64,000 nucleotides of DNA, from contig NZ_QJTC01000004.1 of assembly GCF_003217575.1 (NCBI RefSeq), positions 124,001 to 188,000 of the forward strand, read 5' to 3'. This DNA comes from Xylophilus ampelinus. GTDB lineage: Bacteria > Pseudomonadota > Gammaproteobacteria > Burkholderiales > Burkholderiaceae_C. Positions 26,746-37,476 of this stretch are shown here, in pieces; position 1 is the first letter of the stretch, and each line of letters starts with the position of its first letter. Made by a program: the position numbers and the translations under genes. The notes under the pieces are model-generated. The model had not been told where the DNA came from and made no database searches. It was given only the letters and a program-made list of their open reading frames with translations.

Positions 26746-27630
26746 TCAAGCCTTCGTCTCCAGGGCTGCTGCGGATGGGGCTTCTGATCCGGGCGTCGCC
26801 GCCATCTGCGCACCCAGCTCCTTGCGGTAGCGGTTCAACTCCTGCACCGTGGCGAAAGTGCGGCCGAGCAGCAGGCTCAGGTTGTGCAGGATGCGCTCGC
26901 CGACCTTGCCTTCCCAGGCCGCGTCGAATTTGATCTGGGTATCGAGCCAGTGCTCCAGCCATTCCGGGTCGGGCATGCGGCTCTGGATGGTGTCGCGCGG
27001 GAACAAGGATTTATTGACGTGCAGGTTGGTCGGGTGCAAGGCCTGCGCGGTGCGCCGGGCGCTGGCCATCAGCACGCCGACCTTGGTGAAGGCCAGCTTG
27101 GCTTCGTCGCCCGACTTGGCGATTGCCCGCTTCATGTAGCGCAAGTAGGCGCCGCCGTGACGGGCCTCGTCCTGGCTGAGAGTGGTGTAGATCTGCTTGA
27201 TGACCGGCTCGGTGTGCCATTCGGCCGCGCGGCGGTACCAGTGGTTGAGGCGGATTTCGCCACAGAAGTGCAGCATCAGCGTCTCGAGCGGCGGGGCCGG
27301 GTCGAAGTCGAAGCGGATATCGTGCAGCTCCTTTTCGGTCGGCGCATGCTGGGGGGCGAAACGCTTCAAGTACTCCATCAGTACCAGCGAGTGCTTCTGC
27401 TCCTCGAAGAACCAGATCGACATGAAGGCCGAGAAGTCGCTGTCGTCGCGGTTGTCGCGCAGGAACATCTCGGTCGCCGGCAGGGCCGCCCACTCGGTGA
27501 TCGCGTTCATTTTGACCGTCTCGGCCTGCTCGTCGGCCAGCAGCGAGGCGTCGAACGTGTCCCAGGGAATGTCCCGGTCCATGTCCCAGCGCACGGATTC
27601 GAGTTGCTTGAAGAGTTCGGGGTAGAGCAT
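26746..27630 (-). CDS. Ferritin-like di-iron protein
   Basis: Protein of 294 residues with a ferritin-like/acyl-ACP-desaturase-like helical bundle. The candidate di-iron ligands are in order: EWAALPATEMF, FFEEQKH (ExxH), FCGEIRLNHW, and QDEARHGG (ExxH). The second ExxH motif is especially clear. The natural reaction is unknown; relatives include fatty-acid desaturase type 2 and aromatic N-oxygenases. Codon use matches the chromosome. An AAGGA ribosome site lies just upstream of the start MLYPELFKQLESV. Confidence 0.78.
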   Translation of the reverse strand: MLYPELFKQLESVRWDMDRDIPWDTFDASLLADEQAETVKMNAITEWAALPATEMFLRDNRDDSDFSAFMSIWFFEEQKHSLVLMEYLKRFAPQHAPTEKELHDIRFDFDPAPPLETLMLHFCGEIRLNHWYRRAAEWHTEPVIKQIYTTLSQDEARHGGAYLRYMKRAIAKSGDEAKLAFTKVGVLMASARRTAQALHPTNLHVNKSLFPRDTIQSRMPDPEWLEHWLDTQIKFDAAWEGKVGERILHNLSLLLGRTFATVQELNRYRKELGAQMAATPGSEAPSAAALETKA

Positions 27631-27830
27631 GGCAGTCCTTGTAACGCCTCAATTTTAGGCGGCGCCCCTGGTGAAACGGCCGGAGGCGGCACCGCCGCCA
27701 GGAAGATGCGAGCCGTTCGCGCCCCCGGCTTTCGCGGCCGCGAGTCCCTGTCCGACAAGGGCGCCGGCCCCGCGACACCGGCCCGGGCGGCTCGACAGAA
27801 GCCGCGTTCTGCCGCACCATCCGGCCCACC

Positions 27831-28445
27831 ATGCACATCCCGATCCGCGCCCTTCGCCTTCCGGCCGTCCTGGCCGCCCTGGCGCTCTGCGCCGCCGGCG
27901 CCGTTTCCGCGGCGACGCCTGCCGCTCCGGCGACCTCGACGGCAGCGGCCGACCCCGCCTCCTGCCCCGCCACGCTGCGCTACACCTTCGACCGGCTGCA
28001 GGACGAAAAGCCGCAGTCGCTCTGCCAGTACAGCGGCAAGGTGCTGCTGGTGGTCAACACCGCCAGCTTCTGCGGCTTCACTCCGCAGTACAAGGGTCTG
28101 GAGGCCCTGCATGCCAAGTACAAGGACCGGGGGCTGGTGGTGCTGGGCTTCCCGTCCAACGATTTCGCGCAGGAATCGGCGTCGAACAGGGAAATCGCCG
28201 ATTTCTGCGAGAACACCTTCGGCGTGCAGTTTCCGATGTTCACCAAGACAGCGGTACGCGGCGCCGACGCGCATCCGTTCTTCCGGCAATTGGCCCAGGC
28301 CACCGGCACCGCGCCGAAGTGGAATTTCTACAAATACCTGATCGGCCGCGACGGCCGCATCGTCGAGAGCTACAGCAGCATGACCTCGCCCGACAGCCGC
28401 GACCTGGTGCGCGACGTGGAGAACCTGCTGGCGGCGAAGAATTGA
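27831..28445 (+). CDS. Glutathione peroxidase family protein, exported
   Basis: Peroxidase of 204 residues that reduces peroxides. The N-terminus is a signal peptide (PAVLAALALCAAGAVSAA), so it should work in the periplasm. The peroxidatic cysteine lies in NTASFCGFTPQYKGLE, followed by VLGFPSNDF, QEs in place of the usual QEPG-type loop, and the conserved WNFYKYL. Bacterial members normally use thioredoxin rather than glutathione. It is divergent from the ferritin-like gene, a pairing that would fit oxidative-stress defence. Confidence 0.9.
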   Translation: MHIPIRALRLPAVLAALALCAAGAVSAATPAAPATSTAAADPASCPATLRYTFDRLQDEKPQSLCQYSGKVLLVVNTASFCGFTPQYKGLEALHAKYKDRGLVVLGFPSNDFAQESASNREIADFCENTFGVQFPMFTKTAVRGADAHPFFRQLAQATGTAPKWNFYKYLIGRDGRIVESYSSMTSPDSRDLVRDVENLLAAKN

Positions 28446-28838
28446 CTCGGCTCCTTCCTGACAGTCAGCTTACAAAAGATTACGCAAACGGAGCGACGGC
28501 GGCGGAACCCGGATGTAGGTTGCTGCTCATATTCCGCACTCGCGGTAAACACCGCTCACCGGTTTTTTGTTGCGAAGCCTTCCGGTCCCCGATGACCGGA
28601 CTGCAATCCCGGGGCGACTCTTCTCCTCCCTCCTCCCTCCCTCCTTCGCGTCGGGGCGCTTCGCAGCAATTTTGTATTCGGACAGTCGCAAGGGGAGTGC
28701 GGCTGGCGCTTCGGCGCCGATAGCCTCCCCCATACCCGGGTTCGAAAAGCGGTGCCCTGCGATGGCGCAGCCGTGTCGCGAAGGTCGGCCGCGCATGCCT
28801 GCTGGCTGACCGGCAAAAACTTCGCAGGCCCGACTCCG
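28446..28838. other. Non-coding stretch after the peroxidase gene
   Basis: About 390 bases with no credible gene. It holds a pyrimidine-rich run (28620-28650) and GCGGT-AAAC-ACCGC followed by a T-run (28551-28568), which could be a weak terminator of the peroxidase gene. The rest I cannot explain. Confidence 0.3.
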
Positions 28839-28897
28839 CTATGAAATAGCTATCGCACGGCCTTTTCAGATCGCCGACTACAGCCACTTTTCATTTA
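28839..28897 (+). repeat. Short dispersed repeat, copy 3
   Basis: GCTATGAAATAGC, a variable middle, then GCCGACTACAGCC and ACTTTTCATTTA. Its last three bases (TTA) are one copy of the target duplication of the MITE that starts at the next base. Confidence 0.75.
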
Positions 28898-29008
28898 GAG
28901 CGGCTAACACAACCCAGCGAAGCGGTTCTGGCTAGGCGCCGCATCGCAGACAGTACGAGTAGTACGACAAGGTGCGGCAACGACGCCAGAAGGGTGTGTT
29001 AGCCGCTC
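28898..29008 (-). mobile_element. MITE-like palindromic element, copy 1 (inverted orientation)
   Basis: 111 bases bounded by terminal inverted repeats beginning GAGCGGCTAACACA, with further internal self-complementarity (CCAGAA/TTCTGG, TGCCGCA/TGCGGCG). It is flanked on both sides by the direct repeat TTA (28895-28897 and 29009-29011). It is in reverse orientation to the other three copies and lacks one base in one terminal arm. It contains no gene. Confidence 0.8.
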
Positions 29009-29044
29009 TTAGAACGGGCGCCGCGACGCGCCCGCCAGGAGCGC

Positions 29045-31178
<2,134 letters not shown>

Positions 31179-31179
31179 G

Positions 31180-31288
31180 CACACCCCCAGGCTTCGCACG
31201 CCGCTGCCGCGGTGTGTCGTTCGCCCACCCCCTTGCAGGGGGCGATGCGAGGCGACCGGCAAAGCCGGATCGTCCGCATCCCGCTGAA
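31180..31288 (+). repeat. C-rich hairpin repeat, copy 1
   Basis: CACACCCCCAGGCTTCGCAC is followed by a hairpin ACCCCCTTGCAGGGGGCGATG and an AGCCGGATC block. The same order of blocks recurs at 34533 and, in two shorter versions, at 37301-37455. It lies just after purB and may end its transcript, though no T-run is present. Confidence 0.65.
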
Positions 31289-31315
31289 ATACGCCCCCTC
31301 TTTCAGGACGATGCC

Positions 31316-31876
31316 ATGGCACTCAAATCGACCATCTTCAAGGCGAGCATCGCCATTGCGGACATCGACCACAACTACTACGCCGACCATGCGCTGACCC
31401 TGGCGCGCCATCCGAGCGAGACCGACGAGCGGATGATGATCCGGCTGGCCGCGCTGGCACTCAACGCGCACCAGCTGCAGACCACCTGCGGCGGCGACGG
31501 CACCCTGGCCTTCGGCGCCGGACTGTCGAACCCCGAGGACCCCGACGTCAGCCTGCGCGACTTCACCGGCCGCACCCGGCTGTGGATCGAGGTGGGCCAG
31601 CCCGAGGACAAGCCGCTCTCGAAGGCCTGCAGCAAGGCCGACGCGGTATTGCTCTACTGCTTCAACCATGCGGCCGAGGTCTGGTGGAAGGGCATCGAGA
31701 ACAAGCTCACCCGGCTCGACAAGCTGCAGGTCTGGCGCGTGCCCACCGACCAATCGCAGGAACTCGCCGCCCTGGCCCAGCGCAGCATGCACCTGCAGGC
31801 GACGGTGCAGGACGGCGTGCTGGCGCTGGGCGACGAGAAGACCACGGTGACGGTGGAGTGCGTCCGCTGGAAGTAG
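31316..31876 (+). CDS. yaeQ: YaeQ family protein
   Basis: Protein of 186 residues matching YaeQ, a PD-(D/E)XK-fold family known for suppressing loss of RfaH in E. coli; its biochemistry is unclear. Visible family blocks are MALKSTIFKASIAIADIDHNYY, HPSETDERMMIRLAALAL and the end of the fold (LWIEVGQPEDKPLSKACSKA), which carries the nuclease-like E-x-G-x-P/D. It stands alone between purB and a convergent pair of small genes. Confidence 0.93.
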   Translation: MALKSTIFKASIAIADIDHNYYADHALTLARHPSETDERMMIRLAALALNAHQLQTTCGGDGTLAFGAGLSNPEDPDVSLRDFTGRTRLWIEVGQPEDKPLSKACSKADAVLLYCFNHAAEVWWKGIENKLTRLDKLQVWRVPTDQSQELAALAQRSMHLQATVQDGVLALGDEKTTVTVECVRWK

Positions 31877-31889
31877 CGGCGCAGGCGGC

Positions 31890-32198
31890 CTAGCCGCGCG
31901 GCATCGGTGCGCCGCAGTTCCAGCATTCCTCGAAGCCGCCTTCGATCGCCTCGCCGCACCGCGGGCAGGTCCAGCGCCGCTGCGGAAGCGCCTGCAGCTG
32001 GTCGAGCAGGGTGCGCGCGGCGGCGGCGTGCTCGTCGTGGCGGACCCAGATCTCGGGCAGACAGTCGCCCGGCGCGAGTTCGCCGGCGGCGCTGCCCAGA
32101 AACAGCCGCTGGATCGACGCGGGATAGCCCGCCTCGCACAGCAGGTCGGCCCAGACGGTGGCGATCGCCGCATTCGGAGCCTGGGCGATGCGGATCAT
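31890..32198 (-). CDS. DUF2007 protein with C-terminal zinc ribbon
   Basis: 102 residues. The N-terminal half (MIRIAQAPNAAIATVWADLL) is a DUF2007-type signal-transducing fold that folds like PII proteins. The C-terminal half has two CxxC pairs (WTCPRCGEAI, ECWNCGAPMP), a zinc ribbon. Its start overlaps the end of the upstream gene by 4 bases, so the pair is co-translated. Function is unknown. Confidence 0.82.
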   Translation of the reverse strand: MIRIAQAPNAAIATVWADLLCEAGYPASIQRLFLGSAAGELAPGDCLPEIWVRHDEHAAAARTLLDQLQALPQRRWTCPRCGEAIEGGFEECWNCGAPMPRG

Positions 32199-32659
32199 CG
32201 CGGACCGAACATCGGCACCGGCCGGGCGTCGCCGTCTTCCCGTTCCTCGCTGCGGCCCTCGGCGGCGCGCTCGGCATAGCGGTTGAAGCGCCAGGCGCTG
32301 CCGTCGAGGGTGATGCGGCGCCAGGTGGCGCGCTTCTCGACCGGCTCCATGCCGGGCCAGTGCTGCACCTCGAAGAAGGTGCGGCCGCAGCCCTTGCACA
32401 TCTCGTCGCCCTGGCTGGTGGAGCAGATCGCGATGCAGGGCGTGTCGGGCGTCGTCTCGTACCAGGCATGCCAGGCCTCCCACGCGGCGGGCGGAAAGCC
32501 CTGCTGCGCCACCTCGTCGTGGTGGAAGTACACCATCAGCGCATAGACCTCGGCCAGCGCCCGCACCTCGGCCGCCAGGGTCACCCCGTCGGGCGAGGGC
32601 TTCTTCATCCGCCAGTAGTTGATGGCGGACTCGATGTCGGTGATGTGGAGGGCGGCCAT
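32195..32659 (-). CDS. DUF3717 / DUF1289 protein
   Basis: 154 residues. The N-terminus (ITDIESAINYWRMKKP) is the DUF3717 helical segment. The second part holds a DUF1289 cysteine motif (CIAICSTSQGDEMCKGCGRT), likely a small zinc or iron-sulfur site, followed by a WP-GM-P helix. The tail is charged. It overlaps the DUF2007/zinc-ribbon gene by 4 bases, so both small cysteine proteins probably work together. Function unknown. Confidence 0.85.
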   Translation of the reverse strand: MAALHITDIESAINYWRMKKPSPDGVTLAAEVRALAEVYALMVYFHHDEVAQQGFPPAAWEAWHAWYETTPDTPCIAICSTSQGDEMCKGCGRTFFEVQHWPGMEPVEKRATWRRITLDGSAWRFNRYAERAAEGRSEEREDGDARPVPMFGPR

Positions 32660-32745
32660 GCGGCGTGATGGATGCGGCGACTGGCCGCAACGGGAGCGCG
32701 ATGATAGCGACCCGCCGCCGCCCGCCGCTCGTCCGAAAAGTGGCT

Positions 32746-32810
32746 GCTATAAATTAGATAGCTACAAGTCGGCACCGAACGCCGGCCACGGCATCTTTCG
32801 GCTTGAAAAC
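32746..32810 (+). repeat. Short dispersed repeat, copy 4
   Basis: GCTATAAATTAGATAGC (inverted repeat), TACAAGTCGGC, variable middle, GCCGGCC and a TTTCGGCTTGAAAAC end. It lies between the DUF3717 start and the riboswitch. Confidence 0.75.
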
Positions 32811-32884
32811 CGAGGGAAACTCCCTGCAACAAACAGCCGCAAGCGGCTTGCCGGCCCGCGCGCGCCAATGCTCTAATACCCGCA

Positions 32885-33035
32885 CGAAGGGGAGTAGCTC
32901 CCGCTTCTTGCCGCACAGGGAGGCCCCCCAGGGGGCTGTGGCGGGAGGTATCGGCAAGTCGTCAATACGAAGTACAACACTTCCGGCTTGCTGGGCATCA
33001 AAATCTGCATTACAGCGTGCCGAGCAAGACCTTCG
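32885..33035 (+). promoter_or_regulatory. yybP-ykoY (manganese) riboswitch
   Basis: RNA element in the leader of the TerC-family gene. The 5' part has CGAAGGGGAGTAGC, the conserved GGGGAGUAG of this class; a variable GC hairpin follows (GGAGGCCCCCCAGGGGGC region); the 3' part has GCATTAC and GAGCAAGACCTTCG. CGAAGG (32885-32890) pairs with CCTTCG (33030-33035) to close the P1 stem. Known members sense Mn2+ and control TerC/MntP-type transporters, so translation or transcription of the downstream gene should rise when Mn2+ is high. A -10-like TAATAC lies at 32874-32879. Confidence 0.9.
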
Positions 33036-33160
33036 ATTAGAACCTCTAGCGGGTTTGGTCGAAGTGTGCATGCCTCCACGCCGTCGCGCGCCGGGGTCGT
33101 TCTCTTCTTCCATGCCTGCTCCAGGTTGTCGATCGAAACGATATCTCGGAGCTTGTTTTC

Positions 33161-33904
33161 ATGGAAATGTTTTCCACACCCTGGTGGTCGGCGCTGCTGG
33201 CGATCGTCCTCATCGACCTCGTCCTGGCAGGCGACAACGCGATCGTGATCGCGCTGGCGGCGCGCCGCCTTCCCACCCATCTACAGAAGAAGGCCATCGT
33301 CTGGGGCACCGTCGGCGCGATCGTCGTGCGCTCGGTCATGACGGTCGGCGTGGTCTGGCTGCTCAAGATCCCGGGCCTGATGCTGGTCGGTGGCCTGGGC
33401 CTGCTCTACATCGCCTACAAGCTGCTGGCCGACCAGGGCCACGACGACGGCGAAGAGCACGCCACCGGCGCCACCACCTTCTGGGGCGCGATGAAGACCA
33501 TCGTGATCGCCGATGCGCTGATGGGTATCGACAACGTGCTGGGCGTAGCCGGTGCCGCGCACGGCGCGTTCGACCTGGTCGTGATCGGCCTGTTGATCAG
33601 CATTCCGATCGTGGTGTTCGGCAGTACGCTGGTGCTGAAGCTGGTCGAGAAATTCCCGATCATCATCCAGTTGGGCGCTGCCGTGTTGGCCTTCACCGCC
33701 GCCAAGATGATCGTCAACGAGAAATTGCTCGACGGCATCTTCAAGGGCGGCGAGCCGATTCACCAGGCGGCCTACTGGGCGGTCTGCGTACTGGCCATCG
33801 TCGGCGTGTTGCTGGCGGGCTGGCTGACCACCCGCCGCCGCGTGCCCGGCTCCGAGCGTATCGACCAGGCCAAGACCGCGGCTGCGGTCAATCCGATCGA
33901 CTGA
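33161..33904 (+). CDS. TerC family membrane protein (YjbE/YkoY type)
   Basis: Integral membrane protein of 247 residues with about seven hydrophobic segments. The family signatures are present twice: LIDLVLAGDNAIVIALAAR and IVIADALMGIDNVLGVAGA, whose aspartates and asparagines are thought to handle metal. Members controlled by yybP-ykoY riboswitches are implicated in Mn2+ export or in metal loading of exported enzymes. The riboswitch 125 bases upstream strongly supports a manganese role. A GGAG lies 10 bases before ATG 33161; 33167 is a possible alternative. Confidence 0.92.
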   Translation: MEMFSTPWWSALLAIVLIDLVLAGDNAIVIALAARRLPTHLQKKAIVWGTVGAIVVRSVMTVGVVWLLKIPGLMLVGGLGLLYIAYKLLADQGHDDGEEHATGATTFWGAMKTIVIADALMGIDNVLGVAGAAHGAFDLVVIGLLISIPIVVFGSTLVLKLVEKFPIIIQLGAAVLAFTAAKMIVNEKLLDGIFKGGEPIHQAAYWAVCVLAIVGVLLAGWLTTRRRVPGSERIDQAKTAAAVNPID

Positions 33905-33957
33905 TGCGTACGACCGAGATCCGTTTGCCCCCGTTCCACCACCCCGAAGGAGCTTTC

Positions 33958-34416
33958 ATGGACAAGATCATTGTGTACGTCGACGATGCGTCCTACGCGC
34001 AGCAGCAGCTAGCGACCTTGCGCGGCAGCGCCCGCAGCACGGCCCAGCCGGTGCAGTGGGTGGTGGTGGCCTGCGCGCCCCGCATGACCCACCGCATCAG
34101 CAAGTGGGTCAGCCACAGCGCCCGCGAGAGCTGGCGCGCCAAGTGGGCCGACAAGCTGTTCGGCGAAGCCCTGCCCTGGCTGCAGGCGCACGGCGACACC
34201 GTCGTGCCGGTGCTGGCCAAGGGCCCGCTGCCCGAGCTGACCGAGCGGCTGCTGTCGGAGCACCCCGGCGCCCGCGTGCTGGACGCCCGCCGGCCGAAGT
34301 TCGGCCAGGACCTGCAGCCGCTCAGCGGCGACCAGCCGGCGGCCAAGGAAAGCCGCTGGGTGGTGCCGGGCGCCGTGATGGGCATGGGCGCCATGCTCGT
34401 GCTGGCGGCTGAATAA
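33958..34416 (+). CDS. Small protein of unknown function, possible partner of TerC
   Basis: 152 residues. The first ~110 residues read like a compact alpha/beta domain (MDKIIVYVDDASYAQQQLATL, WVVVACAPRMTHRIS) with weak resemblance to universal-stress folds; a hydrophobic tail (WVVPGAVMGMGAMLVLAAE) could anchor it in the membrane. It follows terC by 53 bases with a strong AAGGAG site. Its stop codon TAA (34414-34416) is the left target duplication of the inserted MITE, so the insertion may have changed the original 3' end. Not a family I can name. Confidence 0.75.
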   Translation: MDKIIVYVDDASYAQQQLATLRGSARSTAQPVQWVVVACAPRMTHRISKWVSHSARESWRAKWADKLFGEALPWLQAHGDTVVPVLAKGPLPELTERLLSEHPGARVLDARRPKFGQDLQPLSGDQPAAKESRWVVPGAVMGMGAMLVLAAE

Positions 34417-34528
34417 GAGCGGCTAACACAACCCTTCTGGCGTCGTTGCCGCACCTTGTCGTACTACTCGTACTGTCTGCGATGCGGCGCCTAGCCAGAA
34501 CCGCTTCGCTGGGTTGTGTTAGCCGCTC
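34417..34528 (+). mobile_element. MITE-like palindromic element, copy 2
   Basis: 112 bases with GAGCGGCTAACACAACCC at the left and its inverse at the right end, flanked by TAA direct repeats (34414-34416 and 34529-34531). Body sequence appears identical to the copy at 42501. It abuts the end of the upstream gene. Confidence 0.85.
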
Positions 34529-34532
34529 TAAG

Positions 34533-34629
34533 GCACACCCCCAGGCTTCGCACTGCGTGTCTTCGCCTACCCCCTTGCAGGGGGCGATGCCGGCGGACCG
34601 GCGGAGCCGGATCCGCGGCATCCCGGGTA
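34533..34629 (+). repeat. C-rich hairpin repeat, copy 2
   Basis: CACACCCCCAGGCTTCGCAC, TGTCTTCGCC, a hairpin ACCCCCTTGCAGGGGGCGATG and AGCCGGATC, in the same order as at 31180. It follows the MITE directly. Confidence 0.65.
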
Positions 34630-34701
34630 GTGGATAAGCGGCGTTGTGAATGGTCGGACACCGGGAGCGGCTCCAGCCGCTGCCCGGTGTATTCTTTTGG
34701 G

Positions 34702-35055
34702 ATGAAGCTGATCCTCAAATGGCTGCTGAGCGCGGCCGCCCTGCTTTGCGTGGCCTACGTGTACGACGGCGTCGAAGTGCGCGATTTCACCGCCGCGCTG
34801 GTGGCGGCCTTCGTCATCGGGCTGTTCAACGTCGTGCTGCGGCCGATCCTGGTGGTGCTGACGCTGCCGGTGACCGTCATCACGCTCGGGCTCTTTCTCT
34901 TCGTCATCAACGCGCTGATGTTCTGGGCGGCCTCGGGCGTGCTCACCGGCTTCCACGTCACCGGCTTCGGGGCGGCGCTGGTCGGTTCGCTGCTCTACTC
35001 GGTGCTGGGCATCGTGATCGAGTCAGCGCTCGGCGGCCTCTTCTCGAAGGCGTAG
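34702..35055 (+). CDS. Small membrane protein of the PF04020 (phage-holin-4-like) family
   Basis: 117 residues with four hydrophobic helices: MKLILKWLLSAAALLCVAYV, LVAAFVIGLFNVVLRPIL, TLPVTVITLGLFLFVINALM and GFGAALVGSLLYSVLGIVI. 'NVVLRPIL' and 'LPVTVITLGLF' are typical of this widespread family, which was named by similarity to holins but is chromosomal and of unknown function. A -10-like TATTCT ends 6 bases before the ATG. Its last 33 bases overlap the end of the convergent metalloprotease gene. Confidence 0.88.
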   Translation: MKLILKWLLSAAALLCVAYVYDGVEVRDFTAALVAAFVIGLFNVVLRPILVVLTLPVTVITLGLFLFVINALMFWAASGVLTGFHVTGFGAALVGSLLYSVLGIVIESALGGLFSKA

Positions 35056-36663
35056 TTCGGCCTCGCGCAGGCGGGTGTCGCTGATCGACGCCTCCACGTA
35101 GTCGGCACCCGGGCCGCCGGCCCGCATCAGCTCCTGGCCGGCCCGATAGCGGTCGACCGCGCCCTGCCAGTCCACATGGGCGATCTGCGCCTCGGCCTCG
35201 GCCCGCAGGGCGCGCAGCGGCTGGCCGTCGGCGCGGTAGGCGGCCGCCAGCAGCTGCCAGGCGGTCGCGTCGCGCGGGTTGCGGGCCACCCAGGTCTGCA
35301 GCCGGTCGGACACGTCGCGGGCGCCGCTGCCGTGCTGGCCGGCCTGGGCGTAGTAGACGACCTCGGGCCGGCCGGCCGGTGCCGCCTTGTCGGCAGGTAC
35401 GGCCAGATACGCAGCCGCCGCCGCGCCACGGTTCCCAGTCAGTTCGATCTCGGCGCCCAGCAGCCGCACCAGCCGGGCCGGCCGCGCGTCGCCGGCCACC
35501 AGCGGCACCAGGCGGGCCGCGAGCGTGCGGGCATGGTCCAGGTCGCGTTGCTGCACGCTGGCCAGAGCACCGGCGTAGAGCGCCACCACCTGCCGCACCG
35601 GCGGCTGGGCCTTGAAGCCTCCCTGGTCGGGCTCGCCCGCCCAGGCGCGCAGGGCATCGACGCCCGGCCGCGACACCACCCGGGCGCGGGCGACGACCAT
35701 CGCGTGCGCCAGACCGCCCGGCACGGTCGCCGCGGTGACGTTGACCGGCGGCAGCACGCCGGCGGTGGCCTGCGCGCGGGAGTTACCGCCGTTGTCGGCG
35801 GCGGGCGAGCGGCCGGCCGTATCCGGCGCCAGCCCCGCCATCGGCAGGCGGGAGCGCATGTCGGCGATCCGCTCGGTGGTCAGCGGATGGCTGCGCAAAT
35901 ACGGAAACGAGCCGTTGTCGTTGATCCGCGAGGCTTGCTGCAGCTTCTCGAACATGCCGGCGAAGCCATGGCCGTCGAAACCCGCGCCGGTCATCACGCC
36001 GTAGCCCACCCGGTCGGCCTCGCGCTCCATCGCCCGGGAGAAGTTGAGCTGGCCCTGGGCATGGACCGCGCTGCCGCCGACGATCAGCGCATTGGCCGCC
36101 TCCGGGCTGCGGCCGGCGGCCAGGGCACCCATCACCATCGCGGCCAGCATCAGCGGGGTGCTGCGGCTCTGCTGGGTCATCAGGCGGGAGATGTGCCGCT
36201 GCGTCACATGGCTCAGCTCGTGCGCCAGCACCGAGGCCAGCTCGTCGCGCGACGCGGTGATCGCGATCAGCCCGGCATGCACGCCCAGGTAGCCGCCCGG
36301 CAGCGCGAAGGCGTTGACCGTACGGTCGCGGCCCAGCAGCACCTCCCAGGCGAAGCGCTCCTGCAGCTCGTCGCTCATCTCGCCACGGGCACGCGCCGCC
36401 GCCATCAGGGATTGCCAGATCGCCTGGATGTACTCCACCAGCACCGGGTCGTCGACGAAGTCCGGGTCGCGGTAGAGCGAGCGGGCGATGCGGTCGCCAA
36501 GCCGGCGCTCGGCGGCGGCGCTCATCTCGCTGCCGTCGCCCAGCGTCGGCAGTTGCGCATGCACGCCGGCGGGCAGCGCCAGCGGCACCGCCACCGCAGC
36601 GATCAGCAGAGCGCGCAGCGGCCGGCGCGGCGCCCACAGCCAGGACGGGAAGGCGAAAGGCAT
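35023..36663 (-). CDS. bepA: M48 metalloprotease with TPR region, BepA-like
   Basis: Periplasmic zinc protease/chaperone of 546 residues that monitors outer-membrane protein (LptD) assembly. A signal peptide ([20 protein letters not shown]) is followed by the catalytic motif HELSH with the third ligand downstream (MEREADRVG). The 3' half is a helical, Ala-rich TPR region ([22 protein letters not shown]). Length and layout match BepA (YfgC). The gene overlaps the convergent PF04020 gene by 33 bases. Confidence 0.9.
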   Translation of the reverse strand: MPFAFPSWLWAPRRPLRALLIAAVAVPLALPAGVHAQLPTLGDGSEMSAAAERRLGDRIARSLYRDPDFVDDPVLVEYIQAIWQSLMAAARARGEMSDELQERFAWEVLLGRDRTVNAFALPGGYLGVHAGLIAITASRDELASVLAHELSHVTQRHISRLMTQQSRSTPLMLAAMVMGALAAGRSPEAANALIVGGSAVHAQGQLNFSRAMEREADRVGYGVMTGAGFDGHGFAGMFEKLQQASRINDNGSFPYLRSHPLTTERIADMRSRLPMAGLAPDTAGRSPAADNGGNSRAQATAGVLPPVNVTAATVPGGLAHAMVVARARVVSRPGVDALRAWAGEPDQGGFKAQPPVRQVVALYAGALASVQQRDLDHARTLAARLVPLVAGDARPARLVRLLGAEIELTGNRGAAAAAYLAVPADKAAPAGRPEVVYYAQAGQHGSGARDVSDRLQTWVARNPRDATAWQLLAAAYRADGQPLRALRAEAEAQIAHVDWQGAVDRYRAGQELMRAGGPGADYVEASISDTRLREAELRLREEAAER

Positions 36664-36815
36664 CTCCGTATGATGCGCGAGGACGGAGAGCGTTCGGCAT
36701 TTTTCGCGTGGCCGGCGAGACGATCGCAGCCATCCGTGCCCGTGCGCCCCGCGCCGAGGCCGCCAGCCCCCTCCCCCTTCATCCCCTTCTGCCCACCGCT
36801 GTCCCGGAGAGCGCC

Positions 36816-37298
36816 ATGAGTACCCTGACCCATTTCGACGACGCCGGCCAGGCCCACATGGTGGACGTGGGCGCCAAGGAAGCGACGCACCGCGTCGCCG
36901 TCGCCACCGGCCTGATCCGGATGCGCGGCGAGACCCTGGCCCTGGTCGAGGCCGGCACCGCCAAGAAGGGCGACGTGCTGGGCGTCGCCCGCATCGCCGC
37001 GATCCAGGCCGCCAAGCGCACCAGCGACCTGATCCCGCTCTGCCATCCGCTGGCGCTGACCCGGGTGAAGGTCGAATTCGCGACAGAGCGCAGCGGCGGC
37101 ACCGGCCAGGTGGCCTGCACCGTGACGGTCGAGACCGTCGGCCCCACCGGCGTGGAGATGGAAGCGCTGACCGCGGTACAGGTCGGTCTGCTGACCATCT
37201 ACGACATGTGCAAGGCGGCCGACCGCGGCATGGTGATGACCGACGTGCGGGTGCTGGAGAAGCACGGCGGCGCGTCCGGGAGCTACATCGGCCGGTAG
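36816..37298 (+). CDS. moaC: Cyclic pyranopterin monophosphate synthase
   Basis: Second step of molybdenum cofactor synthesis, working with MoaA. It has 160 residues, the normal length. Family signatures are [25 protein letters not shown] (with the catalytic LCHPL), and [20 protein letters not shown]. The start [19 protein letters not shown] has a GGAGAG site upstream. No other molybdenum gene is adjacent; it stands divergent from the BepA-like gene and is followed by two C-rich hairpins. Confidence 0.96.
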   Translation: MSTLTHFDDAGQAHMVDVGAKEATHRVAVATGLIRMRGETLALVEAGTAKKGDVLGVARIAAIQAAKRTSDLIPLCHPLALTRVKVEFATERSGGTGQVACTVTVETVGPTGVEMEALTAVQVGLLTIYDMCKAADRGMVMTDVRVLEKHGGASGSYIGR

Positions 37299-37300
37299 CT

Positions 37301-37455
37301 TTGGCACTCCCCCAGGCGACGCACTTCGTGTCTTCGCCTCCCTCGCCGGGAGGGACTCTGGCTCTCCCCCAGGCTGCGCACGTAGTGTCTTCGCCTCCCC
37401 CCTCGGCGGGGGCAACCCCGGCAGTCCGGCAGAGCCGGTCCTACGGGGTTCCTGG
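37301..37455 (+). repeat. Two tandem C-rich hairpin repeats
   Basis: Two shortened copies side by side after moaC. Each has CTCCCCCAGGC..CGCAC and TGTCTTCGCCTC, then a hairpin (CTCCCTCGCCGGGAG in the first, CCCCCTCGGCGGGGG in the second). They resemble the copies at 31180 and 34533. They lie between the convergent moaC and ruvB genes and could stop transcription from either side. Confidence 0.6.
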
Positions 37456-37476
37456 TGTGGTGCCGGACTGCGCGCG

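Noticed and set aside
28450-28830. Several short open frames between the peroxidase gene and the MITE
   Set aside because: They overlap each other on both strands, have no ribosome sites and no similarity, and the sequence is low-complexity in part.
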